The translations under genes were made by a program, and so were the position numbers. Below the pieces are notes generated by a model, which did no database searches, was not told the origin of the DNA, and saw only the letters and a program-made list of their open reading frames with translations. Shown piece by piece: positions 37,307 to 46,807 of a stretch of 64,000 bases of DNA (its first letter is position 1; every line of letters starts with the position of its first letter). This stretch comes from Pycnococcus provasolii (lineage: Eukaryota; Chlorophyta; Pseudoscourfieldiophyceae; Pseudoscourfieldiales), in the NCBI GenBank assembly GCA_049487715.1, contig CP150575.1:310001-374000 (forward strand), in the 5' to 3' direction.

Positions 37307-38677
37307 CTATGCGGCTTTTGATGCGTAGTACTTCATCACGCCCGTCGCAAACTCGATGCCCCTCATGTTTTGAGGAAACCCGTAAATGAAGAGCTTCGCC
37401 TTCATCACTTCACTGAATGCACTTGGATCTGCCAATTCCTCACCTGCGGCGTTGCATCCCTTCACAGGGTCGCAGCCGCAGAAAGTCTCGAACGACATCT
37501 GCATACGCAACTTCATCTCGCGCATGATGTTCGCCTGCAGAGACTCCAAGAGATCCGCACTGTGCGTCAGCGACGTCTCGAGCACCTCGTTGGAATTGAT
37601 TTCCGCTACGCTCTCGGCGCTAATCAGCTTGATGTTCTTCTCGCTCCTCGCCTGGATCTCCTTGCGTTCCTTGTAGATGGGCTCGAGTTGCTTGAGCGCA
37701 TCTTCGCGTTTCTCAAGCACGCCGCGCACCTGCGCTGCTTTCATGTTCAAGCTCTCTAGCACCGACAAGCCCTCAGGCTTGTCCCACACCAGGCAGTTCA
37801 TGCTGTCAATGTCCACGTTGGACGTATCCTTGTATCCCATGGACTCAAGAAACTCGCGCGGTGTTGTCAGCATCTGCAAATGAAAGCACTTGTTCTTCGA
37901 GTCGTTCAGGACCGTGCTCAGCGTCACGCCGCGAGCTCTCTTCGCTTCCTCAGTCGACGCGTTCTCGTACGACTCGAGCGCTTGCTGCACGCGAGTCTTG
38001 TGCATCATGATGTCTCCGAATAGCATCATGCGACTCTGCCTGCGCGCCTCATCAAGTCTGTTGTGCTCCGCAAGCATCTCGTCGCTGAGAAAGGCTGTGG
38101 AGATGCAGTTCTCGAGCTTCGCCAGCAGGGTGGCCGATGCGCTCCTCTCCATCTCGAGCTCTTTGACTCGTTCACGCAGTGTTTCCACCTCAGTGGTGAG
38201 ACGCGCCTTCTCCTCGCGCTGGCGATCGCGGTACCGTTTGCACGCCGACGCGCTCTGCTCGCGTCGTCGCTTATTGTCGCGTTGGTTCTTCTCTTGCGCG
38301 AACATCGGGTCGTCGATGGCGCTTGCGAGGAGTCCCGTCGGCACGAGCGGGAAGGGCAGCCCCACGCCATCCAGCGATGCAAGGTCAGGCGGCAGTACCG
38401 ACGGCGGCGGCGGCGGCCCGGCGTTGCCGAACATCGTGCTTGCAGCAGGCGCGGGCGGCTGTGCGGTGAAGTTGACGGCGTGTGTGGGCGACATCAGTGG
38501 CGCCGAGCTTTCTGGCTGGCCGGCCACCACGCGCTGTGGTGCGGCGCCGTTGGTGTGGTTCTCGAAGCCCATTGCGAGGTCAACCGCAAGAACTTGCTGC
38601 AGTAGGCTTTGCGTTTGATTTTGCAGGTCCTGCGACAGTGACATTGGCACTGTCGTCGGCGGAAGTTGTCCCGCCAT
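37307..38677 (-). CDS. bZIP transcription factor
   Basis: A nuclear DNA-binding protein, 456 residues from the ATG at 38677 (MAGQLPPTT). An in-frame upstream ATG at 38731 would add 18 basic/hydrophobic residues. A Pro/Ala-rich N-terminus (1-125) precedes the basic region NKRRREQSASACKRYRDRQ (about 131-150). The leucine zipper follows, LTTEVETLRERVKELEMERS (about 156-180). The nearly invariant Asn of the N-x7-R core is not present; Ser occupies its place with Arg eight residues later. The C-terminal 270 residues are helical with a conserved-looking end (FETFCGCDPVKGCNA, FSEVMKAKLFIYGFPQNM), perhaps a ligand or dimer domain. Target sites cannot be predicted. It converges with the upstream gene, 308 bases away. 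Confidence 0.85.
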   Translation of the reverse strand: MAGQLPPTTVPMSLSQDLQNQTQSLLQQVLAVDLAMGFENHTNGAAPQRVVAGQPESSAPLMSPTHAVNFTAQPPAPAASTMFGNAGPPPPPSVLPPDLASLDGVGLPFPLVPTGLLASAIDDPMFAQEKNQRDNKRRREQSASACKRYRDRQREEKARLTTEVETLRERVKELEMERSASATLLAKLENCISTAFLSDEMLAEHNRLDEARRQSRMMLFGDIMMHKTRVQQALESYENASTEEAKRARGVTLSTVLNDSKNKCFHLQMLTTPREFLESMGYKDTSNVDIDSMNCLVWDKPEGLSVLESLNMKAAQVRGVLEKREDALKQLEPIYKERKEIQARSEKNIKLISAESVAEINSNEVLETSLTHSADLLESLQANIMREMKLRMQMSFETFCGCDPVKGCNAAGEELADPSAFSEVMKAKLFIYGFPQNMRGIEFATGVMKYYASKAA

Positions 38678-38848
38678 GGTCCTTATTTCTTTTTTTAAAA
38701 AAACGAAACTTTTTTCTTCAGGAAAACGCACAAAAACAAAACGTGGTTTCAGAGCTTATTTTTTCTTTCTTTCAAAACACGAGCGAGCGAGCACCTTAAA
38801 ACCACCGGTCACCTTAACAACACCTTAACAAGAGTTCACCGAGTTCAC

Positions 38849-38905
38849 CGAGTTCAGTTCAGTTCAGTTCAGTTCAGTGAAGTTCAGTGAAGTGAAGTGA
38901 AGTTC
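38849..38905. repeat. AGTTC-type pentamer repeat
   Basis: Repeated AGTTC/AGTGA units in the 5' flank of the bZIP gene. Confidence 0.85.
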
Positions 38906-39164
38906 AGGTCAGGTCAGAGGGAAAGCCTTAAGTGTCTGAGAGCAACACACTTTTTAAGACACACCTTTAAAGACACACAAAGACACCTCACAAAGACACC
39001 TCACAAAGACACACAAAGATACACAGCGACGAGGGAGTGCGTGGCTGGCTTCTGTCAGTCTGGGAACGGAACGGAGTTGAGTTGAGCTGGCCAGGTGCCA
39101 GGGAGTGCGCCGAGGAGTTTTCGCCGGAGAGGGAAAAAAAACCCGAAATTCGCCGGAAGGGAGG

Positions 39165-39410
39165 CCACCACCCCCCCCCCCCCCCACCCCCCCCCCCACC
39201 CCCCCCCCCCACCCCCCCCCCCCCCTAAGAGAGGGGGGGGGGGGGGGGGGGAGCGAGGAGAAAAAAAAAAGGGGGGGGGGGGGGTAGAGGGAAAAAAAAG
39301 TAGAACCCCCCCCCCTTCTCCTAATCCTCGTTCCGGTTGGGGGGGGGGGGGGGTTGGGGTGCCGGGGGGGGGTGGTGGGGGGGGGGGGGTTTTTTTTTTT
39401 TTTTTTTTGT
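39165..39410. repeat. Homopolymer block (poly-C, poly-G, poly-A, poly-T)
   Basis: A chain of C runs, then G runs broken by short A runs, then G runs and a terminal T run of about 18. Exact lengths may be unreliable. Confidence 0.9.
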
Positions 39411-40304
39411 GCGCCGAGGCAGCCAGCCAGGGCGGCCGGTCTGTTTGGGCCGGCCCCTGTTCTTCTGAGTTCTGACTGGTTGGCCAAGGCTGCAACTCCC
39501 TAAAGGAGCTGACTGGCTCATGATTATTCAGTTTGACTGGACTGGCGATGTTTGTTTATTTCAGGCGCGTGGCCGGAGCGGCCTCTGTTTCTTACATACT
39601 TTCTTTTCATCAAAGCCAAGCCACAAAGCAAAGCAAAGCAGGACGCCTTCTGCTGAGGTTGGTTGGGCTCGAGCTTCGACTTGCCAGCCAACCAGAAACA
39701 AGCAAAGAACTGAAGAAGGTGGTCGATGCTTGCCTTTTCTTGTCTTTTTTTCTTTTTTTCGATCCAAAACGCGATGGTACAGTACCCGGGTAATAACTTA
39801 AAAAAAAACCTCGAAAATCAACCGGAAATCACGTGACCTCTTCCCCCCTCTCAGACATCAGAGAGGGGGGGAACGCGACCGGTGCTGAGAGTTGCGAGTT
39901 GTGACGTGACTACGAGGACTCCGGCTCCTCCGGGGAAGGAAAGCCTGCACGACGAACCTGCTCAAAGAAAAAGAAAAGAAAGAAAGTCTGGTCAAACTGT
40001 TGTCTGACTACCCGTAGGAAGCCCGTCGTGAGTTCACGGGGTCCACCATCCTGCCGAGGACGTCGGGGAGGGAGGGAGGGAGGGATCCTGCCAAGCTGGC
40101 TTTGCTTAGGAAGAGCGGTCCGAGCAGGTCGGGGAGGGTGGCCAACTTCGGAGGGTGTAGTAGGTGAGCGGCCTACCAGGACTATTCTTACCGTACCTAT
40201 CCCTACGATAGCTTGCTTGGGTAGATTCGCGGTACGACAACAAGACTGACCTCAGGAGGGAAAAGTTTTTACAGTCACCTAACCTCTTTTGATACAATAT
40301 TAGG

Positions 40305-40309
40305 TTACA
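40305..40309 (-). terminator. TGTAA poly(A) signal of U2SURP
   Basis: Minus-strand TGTAA 7 bases beyond the stop; a second copy lies at 40269-40273. Confidence 0.5.
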
Positions 40310-40315
40310 CGTTTT

Positions 40316-41850
40316 CTATACAAGCAAGTCGTGCAAGTCGCTCACAAACTTGTCAGGAAAGCAACGCCACGCCGACCAAGCCTTGAGCACACACAAACAA
40401 CGACCTTTCATCTCCTCGCCCGAAAGGCGACCGAGCGAGCGCAGCGCAAGCTTGATGGCACGGAAGGCTGAAGGCAGCCTGCACTCGAACAGCGTGCGAA
40501 ATGACGAGGCGCCACGCGCAAGCCCGCTCTCCACAGCCTGACCGGCGTTGTGGAGGACGTCGCTCATCACGTACAGCCTCGCAACGAGGCCTGCGGGTGT
40601 GGCGGCGATGCTGCTCGCCCACGTCGACGTGGTGGTGGTGTCGTTAGCACGTGCCAGCACCTCCTCGAATGGCGCGCAGAGCACGTCAACCACATCCTCG
40701 CTCGCCTCGCTCGCATCCAGGCAGGCTGCCATAGCGCGACGCACGCTCTGCCGCTGCATGGTCAGATCGTCAAGAGCGGCACGCAAGTCGCTCGCTTCGC
40801 CGGGGGTGAGAGCGCGTCCAATGCGTTTCGAATCTGCCATAGCACCGACCACGACTGTCTCCCCGTTGTCGTCGGCGGAGGCGCCGCCGGTGCCGCTGCC
40901 GCGAGGCAATGGCGCGCCAGCCCCTGGGAAGAGTCACAAGTGCTGGTGGTGGCGGCGGAGTCCACATGCCACCTCCCTCCACCATCTGAAAAGGCGCGGT
41001 GCGCCAGTGCCTCGTATCATCGCCCTGGCAGCATGAGTAGATTCGCCATCTGTAGTAGAGATGATCTGGGCTCGAACTGTCGTCGATGAATTGGAAGAGC
41101 GGGTTGTCCTTCTCCCTTTTGAGCACCTCCGCCTCGAAAGACAGGCCATGGAGTGCGACGTAGTGTGCGAGAACGTCGCAGCGGAACGATACCTCGGGAT
41201 CCTGCGGAATTGACACCGCGACGTCCAACGCAGGCTGATGAGGCTGCACATCAAATTGCGCGGTGAAATGTGCGTTATACTGCCCGTGCGGCATCGACGA
41301 CGTCGGCGGCAAAGCAGCACCGGCAGTGGCAGTAGCAGCTGCGCGATCCTGCTTTGATGACGACGTCGGCGACACGTAGAGCGGCACAGGAGGCAGCGGC
41401 ACGGTCTTACCCCACCCGACACGCATGGGATTTCCGAAGTACACGTGTCCGGCCATGGCGTCGATAGCCTTTTCGGCAGCCTCGCGTCGCATGAATGCGA
41501 CGAATCCGCTGTTTCTCTTCCTGGCAGTTTCGTCCGCCGTTCGCGGCCACATGATTTTGACGCTTGCAATGTCGCCGTACTTTCCAAAGTCTGTCATGAG
41601 GATTTCCTCATCCACCTCGGGAGGCAGGTTTCCCACGAAGAGGTTGGTTGTACGCGTGTCGCACGGACCTGCGTGCGATCCGCCGAGCTCGGACGCTTCG
41701 TAGAAGTCCGACACGTGTATGCTGTTGTTGTCGTTGTCTGCAGCAGTCGGCGCATTTTGAGTTTGGTGTTTCTCTTTCTGCGAAGCTCTTTCCGCTTCTT
41801 TCTTCTTGAGTTCCTCGAACATCACGTCCAAGTTGGATGATTTGGGTAAT
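40316..41850 (-). CDS. U2SURP: U2SURP/SR140-like U2 snRNP-associated splicing factor, frame-broken
   Basis: A nuclear pre-mRNA splicing factor associated with U2 snRNP. Three domains appear in the family order: an RRM (about 41665-41400; TTNLFVGNLPPEVDEEI, VKIMWPRT, GFVAFMRREAA), a SURP/SWAP module (about 41190-40960; DNPLFQFID, YYRWRIYS) and a CID (about 40840-40320; IARLYVMSDVLHNA-like). The RRM-SURP frame and the CID frame differ. Removing one G from the G4 run at 40921-40924 joins them smoothly, so this is a sequencing error, a recent frameshift or, less likely, recoding. The upstream end looks like a splice acceptor (TTATTGACAG, exon starting at 41850) just before the family motif SSNLDVMFEELKKKE. 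The 5' exon(s) are not resolved, and the RS-rich tail of animal proteins is absent. Confidence 0.85.
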
Positions 41851-42210
41851 CTGTCAATAAATAGAACGTTAAGATGCAATCGTTGGATCGTTGGAGGTGG
41901 TGTTGTGTTTGTTGTTTGTGAAATTGTTAGAACGTCAACGTCAACATCCATGTATGATCAAAAAGGTAAAAAGCGAATAAGTAAGACGAATGTCTATCTA
42001 CGTGCTTTGCTTTGTTCATGGCGTTGTGCTCGCCAGTACTTCGAAGGCTGCTGTTGTTGTTGTTGGTGGTGGTGGTGGTTGTGGCGGTGGCGGCGGCAGT
42101 GGTCTTCTTCTTGGTGGTCCCGGCGGTGTTCTTTTTATCACCGTCGACGCCGCCGCCGCCGCCGCCATCGTCGTCGTCACCTGATGAAGAGGAGTTCTCC
42201 GCGAAAAACA

Positions 42211-42925
42211 TCATTGACGTTGGTGTTGGTGCGGAAGCTTTCCCTTGTGCATGAGCAAACCCTTCCTTTCCAGCAGCCTGTGTATTTTTTTTTCACCTCC
42301 GAGAGCAAATCCCAACGAGGGAGCCGCATGATTTTTTCTCACGGTATCAGGAGCAGCAGCGAACGGCGCACCAAAAGAAGCCGCAGATGCCGAGTTATGT
42401 TTTTTTTCAACACCGCGACCCGAAGAAGGACCTTTCATCTTAGACTTAAGATTACTGCTCGGATTCTTCATCTTCAAGCTGAATGAAACAGCAGGCACGG
42501 AAGTCGGTATTTCGCCGGGTTCCAAGTCATGAGAAGATGACACCGTCAATAATGCCGACGAATGAGGATGATGAGGAGGAGCAGCCACAAGGTCCGCCTC
42601 CTCCTCCTCATCATGGTAACGGTCTCGGACCCCCCGTATGGATAGGAGGTTCATGGGTCCCATCTTTCAGAAAAGAAGCGTTGAAAGCAGCAGGAACAGA
42701 ATGAGCCGCCATATGGATAGGATGTTGCGAACCACCACCACCAACCAAAGAGCCCGGAGGAGGCAAAGACCCTCCTGCGGCGTCAGATGACCAAAAAGTG
42801 TTCAAAAAACAAGACGCATCCAGGGTGACACTATTAGGAGGAGGAGCCTGATTCTGACTCTGCTGATTCTGACTCTGCTGATGCTGATGATGCTGATTCT
42901 GCTGCGGAGGAGAATTCGACGCCAT
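42211..42925 (-). CDS. Low-complexity protein ORF broken at a homopolymer; possible 5' part of U2SURP
   Basis: A frame starting at ATG 42925 (MASNSPPQQNQ) is rich in Gln, His, Pro and Gly and stops soon after a G6 run (plus strand C6 at 42630-42635). Taking one G away continues it into the next frame (RDRYHDEEEEADL) to the stop at 42211, giving about 238 residues. No domain is recognised. It lies directly upstream of the U2SURP acceptor, so it may contribute an N-terminal exon. I found no donor of the right phase, so it is listed separately. An inverted (CCCTAA)n array lies about 110 bases upstream. Confidence 0.4.
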
Positions 42926-43035
42926 AAAATAGTATTCTCCCTGTTTTAAGAATGACCAACTTAACTTAATCAAGGAACAGTCGGCGAGCCTTTGTCAGGC
43001 AGAGACCTTGAACCCTAAACCCCTAATAACCTTTC

Positions 43036-43054
43036 ACCCTAACCCTAACCCTAA
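43036..43054 (-). promoter_or_regulatory. TTAGGG array upstream of the 42925 ORF
   Basis: Three CCCTAA units on the plus strand (TTAGGG on the minus), about 110 bases before the minus-strand ATG, followed by two copies of a GCGCGAACCCTAAT-like unit. Confidence 0.5.
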
Positions 43055-43221
43055 TGCGCGAACCCTAATGCGCGAACCCTAATCTTGGCGCGATTAAAAA
43101 GTACATGGACTTGAACAGCGCTACCACCCCAGTACCCCACACCTTCTCAGGAGGGCAGGTGCCTCCTTTTTGGCTTTTTGTCGATTAGAATTTAGATTAG
43201 GGTAAAGGTAGTGCAAGTCCG

Positions 43222-43265
43222 TTAGGGTTAGGGTTAGGGTTAGGGTTAGGGTTAGGGTTAGGGTT
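43222..43265 (+). promoter_or_regulatory. TTAGGG array (about 7 units) upstream of SEL1L/HRD3
   Basis: The longest TTAGGG tract in the window, with TTAGGG singles on both sides. It lies in the flank between the divergent 42925 ORF and the SEL1L gene. Confidence 0.6.
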
Positions 43266-43452
43266 CCCTGTTAGGGGTTTCTTCCCCATCCTTATTTGAG
43301 TTATTTCCGGCGTTTGGTTTCGAAACCCCATTTCCATTTCACTCACGGTACGCGTTTCCTCGAGGGGTTTCATTTTGTGCGTCATTTCGGATTCCATAGT
43401 CGACACCTGGTACGGTAAGTAGGGAGTGCAATGGCAATGGCATTAAAGCTGC

Positions 43453-45705
43453 TTGGCGGTACAGGTGGTATGTGTCCCTCCTCCTCACTCATCGTTCTCA
43501 TCGTTTCGGAGGAGTGGGAGTGGGAGTGGGATCAGACGACGTACTCGTACTCGTAGCAGGCGTGGATGTGGATTCCTAAATAGTATTGGTTGGTGTGGGA
43601 TTTCTGTGGTGTTGTTTTCATGTCTTCTGATCATGAATGATGTTTTCTGCTTTTCTGGTTCGTCTTCGTCTGGATTTCAGGCACACGCAAATTTGGTGGA
43701 GGATGATTCGGATTCCACAGACGACTCCTTGGTGGGTGCGAATACAAATAAGGCTCGTCATGATGGCTCGTCAAAAACGTCGGATTCCATATCAGGTGTT
43801 TCAGGTGTTTCAGAGTCATCCTCCTCGACGAGGAGTTTTGCGTCGTCGCAGTCTCACTTTCAGAACTCGGAAGATGAGTCGTTTTTACACGCGGAAGCGT
43901 TGTACTATGGAGGTTCTTTGATGGGGATGCGACATTCGGCTGACAGTGTTGATGGCGAAACAACAAAGTCGTCGTCGTCGGCAGCAGCAGCAGCAGCAGC
44001 TACAACAACACCAACACCAACACCACCAACACACAAGTCTTCTTCTGAATCAGCAATCTCGTCTTCAGGAGTTCCCGACTTCATGGCTGCAAGACACGCA
44101 CTCGCTCTTCTGTCGCAGCAAGGATCGACGCGCGCGCAGGCTCTGCTAGGACTCGCGCACGCATCAGGACTAGGCATGCCCTACGGAGTCGACAACGCAA
44201 GAGCACTGCTCCACCTCTACTTTGCAGCCTCCAACGGCGATATACAGGCATCCATGGCGCTCGCACATAGGCACTCGCTAGGTCTCGGCGTGCCAAGAAG
44301 CTGCCAGGCGGCGGTGCTCTACCTAGCGCCCGTCGCCGAACGCGTCGCGGAGAGAGAACGACTGCCAGGACCCAACCAAGCCGTCGAAAAGGTGAGACTC
44401 AGCGTCACGACGGACTCGAGCAGCAGTGCCGCACGAGAGCTCGACGTTGTGCAGTACTACCAGTACAGCGCGGACATGGGAAATTCAGACGCGCAGACCG
44501 CCATGGGCCAGCTGTTCAATTTTGGCATGAGAGGAATCGAGCAGGATCACAGCAGAGCACTGCACTACTTCCAGCGCGCCGCCGCGCAGGGGGACAACGA
44601 TGCGCTGGCTCACCTCGGACACATGTACGCCAACGGCTTAGGCGTGGAGCAGGACAATGCCACGGCGGTGGAGTACTTCGAAAAGGCGGCAGCTAACGGA
44701 CACCCGAACGCCGAGTACGGGCTCGGGTACCTGCATCTCGCAGGCCACGGCGTCGCGAAGGACTACGCCAAGGCTGTGACGTACTTCAAGGCGGCGGCGG
44801 ATCAGAGCCACGTCGAGGCGCAGTTCCACCTCGGCGTAATGGCACTCAAGGGATGGGGCATGAAGCAGGACGTCTCCAAGGCGTACGCGCTCTTCCACGC
44901 CGCAGGAACGTCGGGGCACGTACTCAGCCTCTACAACCTCGCGATGCTGCAGCTGCGCGGCGGCCACGGCACGTCGCCCAACTGCCGCAGTGCTCTCGGC
45001 GTGCTAAAGAATGTCGCGGAGCGAGGGCAGTGGGCAAGCCTCTCCGCCGCGCACAAGGCGTTCTCGAACAAGGCGTACGGGCGTGCGCTCACGCTGTACG
45101 TGAGAGCGGCGGAGATGGGGATTGAGGTGGCAGAGAGCAACGTCGCGTACATGCTCACGAAGGGTCTCGGCCTCGCGCCTGATGGCAGCGACGCAGAGGT
45201 GGCGGAGCTCGTCGCGAATGGAGGGGTGGCACCGTGGTGGTACGCCGCGAACGGCAATGCGACGGGCGCGCTCGGGTACGCGCTTCGCATGCGCCAGCGT
45301 GCTGCGACACAGGGTAACCTTGCGGCGATGATGGCGGTGGGAGACGCGTTCTACTACGGCCGAGGTGTGACGAGGGACTGGGCGCAGGCGGTGGCTGTTT
45401 ACCGGCATGCGAGCCACCTCAGGAATGCGCAGGCTTTCTTCAACCTCGGCAGCATGCAGGAGCGCGGCGAGGGCCTGCCACGCGACCTTCACCTTGCCAA
45501 GCGCTTCTACGACCAGGCGAAGTCCACCAACACCGAGGCTGCGGTGCCCGTGATGGTGGCACTCGCCGCCATGCGCGTTTGTGCGTGGATGGAGAAGAGC
45601 GTGCCGTGGCTGGCAAGACTGCTGTTCCCGCACGTCAGGCGCCTGCACGAGGCGGAGATGCGAGCGAAGGCCGCGTCATCATCATCATTAGAAAATGTGG
45701 AGTAA
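43453..45705 (+). CDS. HRD3: SEL1L/HRD3-like ERAD adaptor (Sel1 repeats)
   Basis: In other eukaryotes SEL1L/HRD3 binds the HRD1 ubiquitin ligase in the ER membrane and delivers misfolded glycoproteins for degradation. Sel1-type repeats run from about residue 212 to 690 (for example ALHYFQRAAAQGDNDALAHLG, then GLGVEQDNATAVEYFEKAA). The family-specific block CRSALGVLKNVAERGQW is present. A signal-peptide-like hydrophobic stretch (GISVVLFSCLLIMNDVFCF) lies at about 48-66. The 5' end is unresolved: this frame opens at a TTG after a stop, and its first ATG (43633) falls inside the hydrophobic stretch. A GTAAGT donor at 43415 and a TTTCAG acceptor at 43680 suggest splicing. The C-terminus has a hydrophobic segment in place of a clear TM anchor. 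Confidence 0.88.
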   Translation: MAVQVVCVPPPHSSFSSFRRSGSGSGIRRRTRTRSRRGCGFLNSIGWCGISVVLFSCLLIMNDVFCFSGSSSSGFQAHANLVEDDSDSTDDSLVGANTNKARHDGSSKTSDSISGVSGVSESSSSTRSFASSQSHFQNSEDESFLHAEALYYGGSLMGMRHSADSVDGETTKSSSSAAAAAAATTTPTPTPPTHKSSSESAISSSGVPDFMAARHALALLSQQGSTRAQALLGLAHASGLGMPYGVDNARALLHLYFAASNGDIQASMALAHRHSLGLGVPRSCQAAVLYLAPVAERVAERERLPGPNQAVEKVRLSVTTDSSSSAARELDVVQYYQYSADMGNSDAQTAMGQLFNFGMRGIEQDHSRALHYFQRAAAQGDNDALAHLGHMYANGLGVEQDNATAVEYFEKAAANGHPNAEYGLGYLHLAGHGVAKDYAKAVTYFKAAADQSHVEAQFHLGVMALKGWGMKQDVSKAYALFHAAGTSGHVLSLYNLAMLQLRGGHGTSPNCRSALGVLKNVAERGQWASLSAAHKAFSNKAYGRALTLYVRAAEMGIEVAESNVAYMLTKGLGLAPDGSDAEVAELVANGGVAPWWYAANGNATGALGYALRMRQRAATQGNLAAMMAVGDAFYYGRGVTRDWAQAVAVYRHASHLRNAQAFFNLGSMQERGEGLPRDLHLAKRFYDQAKSTNTEAAVPVMVALAAMRVCAWMEKSVPWLARLLFPHVRRLHEAEMRAKAASSSSLENVE

Positions 45706-45724
45706 CTTCCCCTTCCCTGTGTTC

Positions 45725-45729
45725 TTACA
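45725..45729 (-). terminator. TGTAA poly(A) signal of enoyl-ACP reductase
   Basis: Minus-strand TGTAA about 32 bases beyond the stop, within the short gap to the convergent SEL1L gene. Confidence 0.5.
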
Positions 45730-45760
45730 ACGCAAGCAATATTTCCCCATCCCCCTTTTT

Positions 45761-46807
45761 CTACGCCTCCGGCTGCAGCGCCTTGAGGCCGACGGACGGC
45801 GCGACGGCCATGCAGTTGAGTCCGTTGTCCACGTACATGGTGAGGCCGGTGCATGCGCTGGCGAGAGGCGAGCTGAGGAAGCATGCGACGTCGCCAACCT
45901 CCGAAGCCGTGAGTCCCTTAGGCGCGGGTGCGTTCTGCTCCGAGTAGTCGATCATCGTGCCGATGAAACCAATCGCCTTCGCCGCGCGGCTTCCAAGAGG
46001 TCCGGCGGAGATGGTGTTGACGCGCACGCCGTACTTCTGGCCAGCCTCCCACGCGAGCACGCGCGTGTCCGCCTCGAGCGCCGCTTTTGCGGAGCTCATG
46101 CCACCTCCGTATCCGGGCACGACGCGTTCGGCGGCGAGGTACGTGAGGCTGATGATGGATCCTCCCGGGTTCATGATGGGCGTGAATCGCTGCGCCATGG
46201 ACACCATGGAGTACGACGACGCGGAGACTGCGGCGAGGTATCCTCCGCGGCTCGTCTCGAGCAGAGGCTTGGCCACCTCCGGTCCGTTGGCGAGGCTGTG
46301 CACGACGATGTCGACGGTTCCGAAGTCCGCCTTGACCTTGTCCGCACACTCGGAGACTGTGAATCCGGGGTACGCGACGTACCGCTTGTTCTCCGCGACA
46401 TCCGCGGGAACATCCTCGGGCGTGTCGTATACGGCATCCATGGGGTAGATGGCTGCAAACTCCATGAGCGATCCGTCGGAGAGTTTGCGCGACTCGTCAA
46501 ACTTTCCACGTCGCAGCGACGTTTCGAAGATGTTGAGTGCAGGCACCCACGTTCCCAGAATGATTTCACATCCCGCCTGTGCGAGCGACTTGGCGATGGC
46601 CCATCCGTATCCCTGGTCGTCGGCGATACCTGCGATGAACGCTTTCTTTCCACGCAGGTCGATGGGAAGCGTGGTGTTGGATGCTGCGGCGGACGCAGCC
46701 GGGGATGATCGCGACGACGAGAAGCGACGAGCAGAAGAAGAAGGACGAGCAACACGAGCAGAGACACGAGCAGCCGAGGAGACACCACGTGCTTGTGCGG
46801 ACATCAT
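45761..46807 (-). CDS. ENR: Plastid enoyl-[acyl-carrier-protein] reductase (NADH), FabI type
   Basis: It reduces enoyl-ACP with NADH in the last step of each cycle of plastid type II fatty acid synthesis. The protein is 348 residues. The first 52 or so (Ser/Arg/Ala-rich, no acids) are a transit peptide; a Met at position 2 is an equivalent start. The SDR-like core begins [21 protein letters not shown] with the FabI-type nucleotide-binding loop and contains the plant-type insertion [14 protein letters not shown]. The active-site Tyr-x6-Lys is in [15 protein letters not shown], and [13 protein letters not shown] is the substrate-loop region. This is the plant MOD1/cyanobacterial form, strong evidence for a photosynthetic host. 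Its stop is 55 bases from the SEL1L stop (convergent). Confidence 0.95.
   Translation of the reverse strand: MMSAQARGVSSAARVSARVARPSSSARRFSSSRSSPAASAAASNTTLPIDLRGKKAFIAGIADDQGYGWAIAKSLAQAGCEIILGTWVPALNIFETSLRRGKFDESRKLSDGSLMEFAAIYPMDAVYDTPEDVPADVAENKRYVAYPGFTVSECADKVKADFGTVDIVVHSLANGPEVAKPLLETSRGGYLAAVSASSYSMVSMAQRFTPIMNPGGSIISLTYLAAERVVPGYGGGMSSAKAALEADTRVLAWEAGQKYGVRVNTISAGPLGSRAAKAIGFIGTMIDYSEQNAPAPKGLTASEVGDVACFLSSPLASACTGLTMYVDNGLNCMAVAPSVGLKALQPEA

Larger units (their letters stand above)
38678..40304. other. Repeat-rich intergenic region between the bZIP and U2SURP genes
   Basis: About 1.6 kb with no supportable gene. It contains AGTTC pentamer repeats (38849-38905), ACAAAGACACCTC repeats (38976-39020) and a block of long C, G, A and T homopolymers (39165-39410). 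Open frames here are poly-Pro/poly-Gly translations of the homopolymers. Confidence 0.7.

Noticed and set aside
39055-39495. Long poly-Pro/poly-Gly open frames on both strands
   Set aside because: They are translations of homopolymer runs with no start context, domain or flanking coding bias.
41851-41951. ATG at 41951 as the U2SURP start
   Set aside because: The first 33 residues are low complexity, and a strong splice acceptor (pyrimidine-rich, GACAG at 41851) directly precedes the first conserved motif.
45695-46708. 337-residue plus-strand ORF antisense to enoyl-ACP reductase
   Set aside because: The minus strand encodes an unmistakable FabI enzyme; the antisense frame has Arg/His-rich shadow composition.
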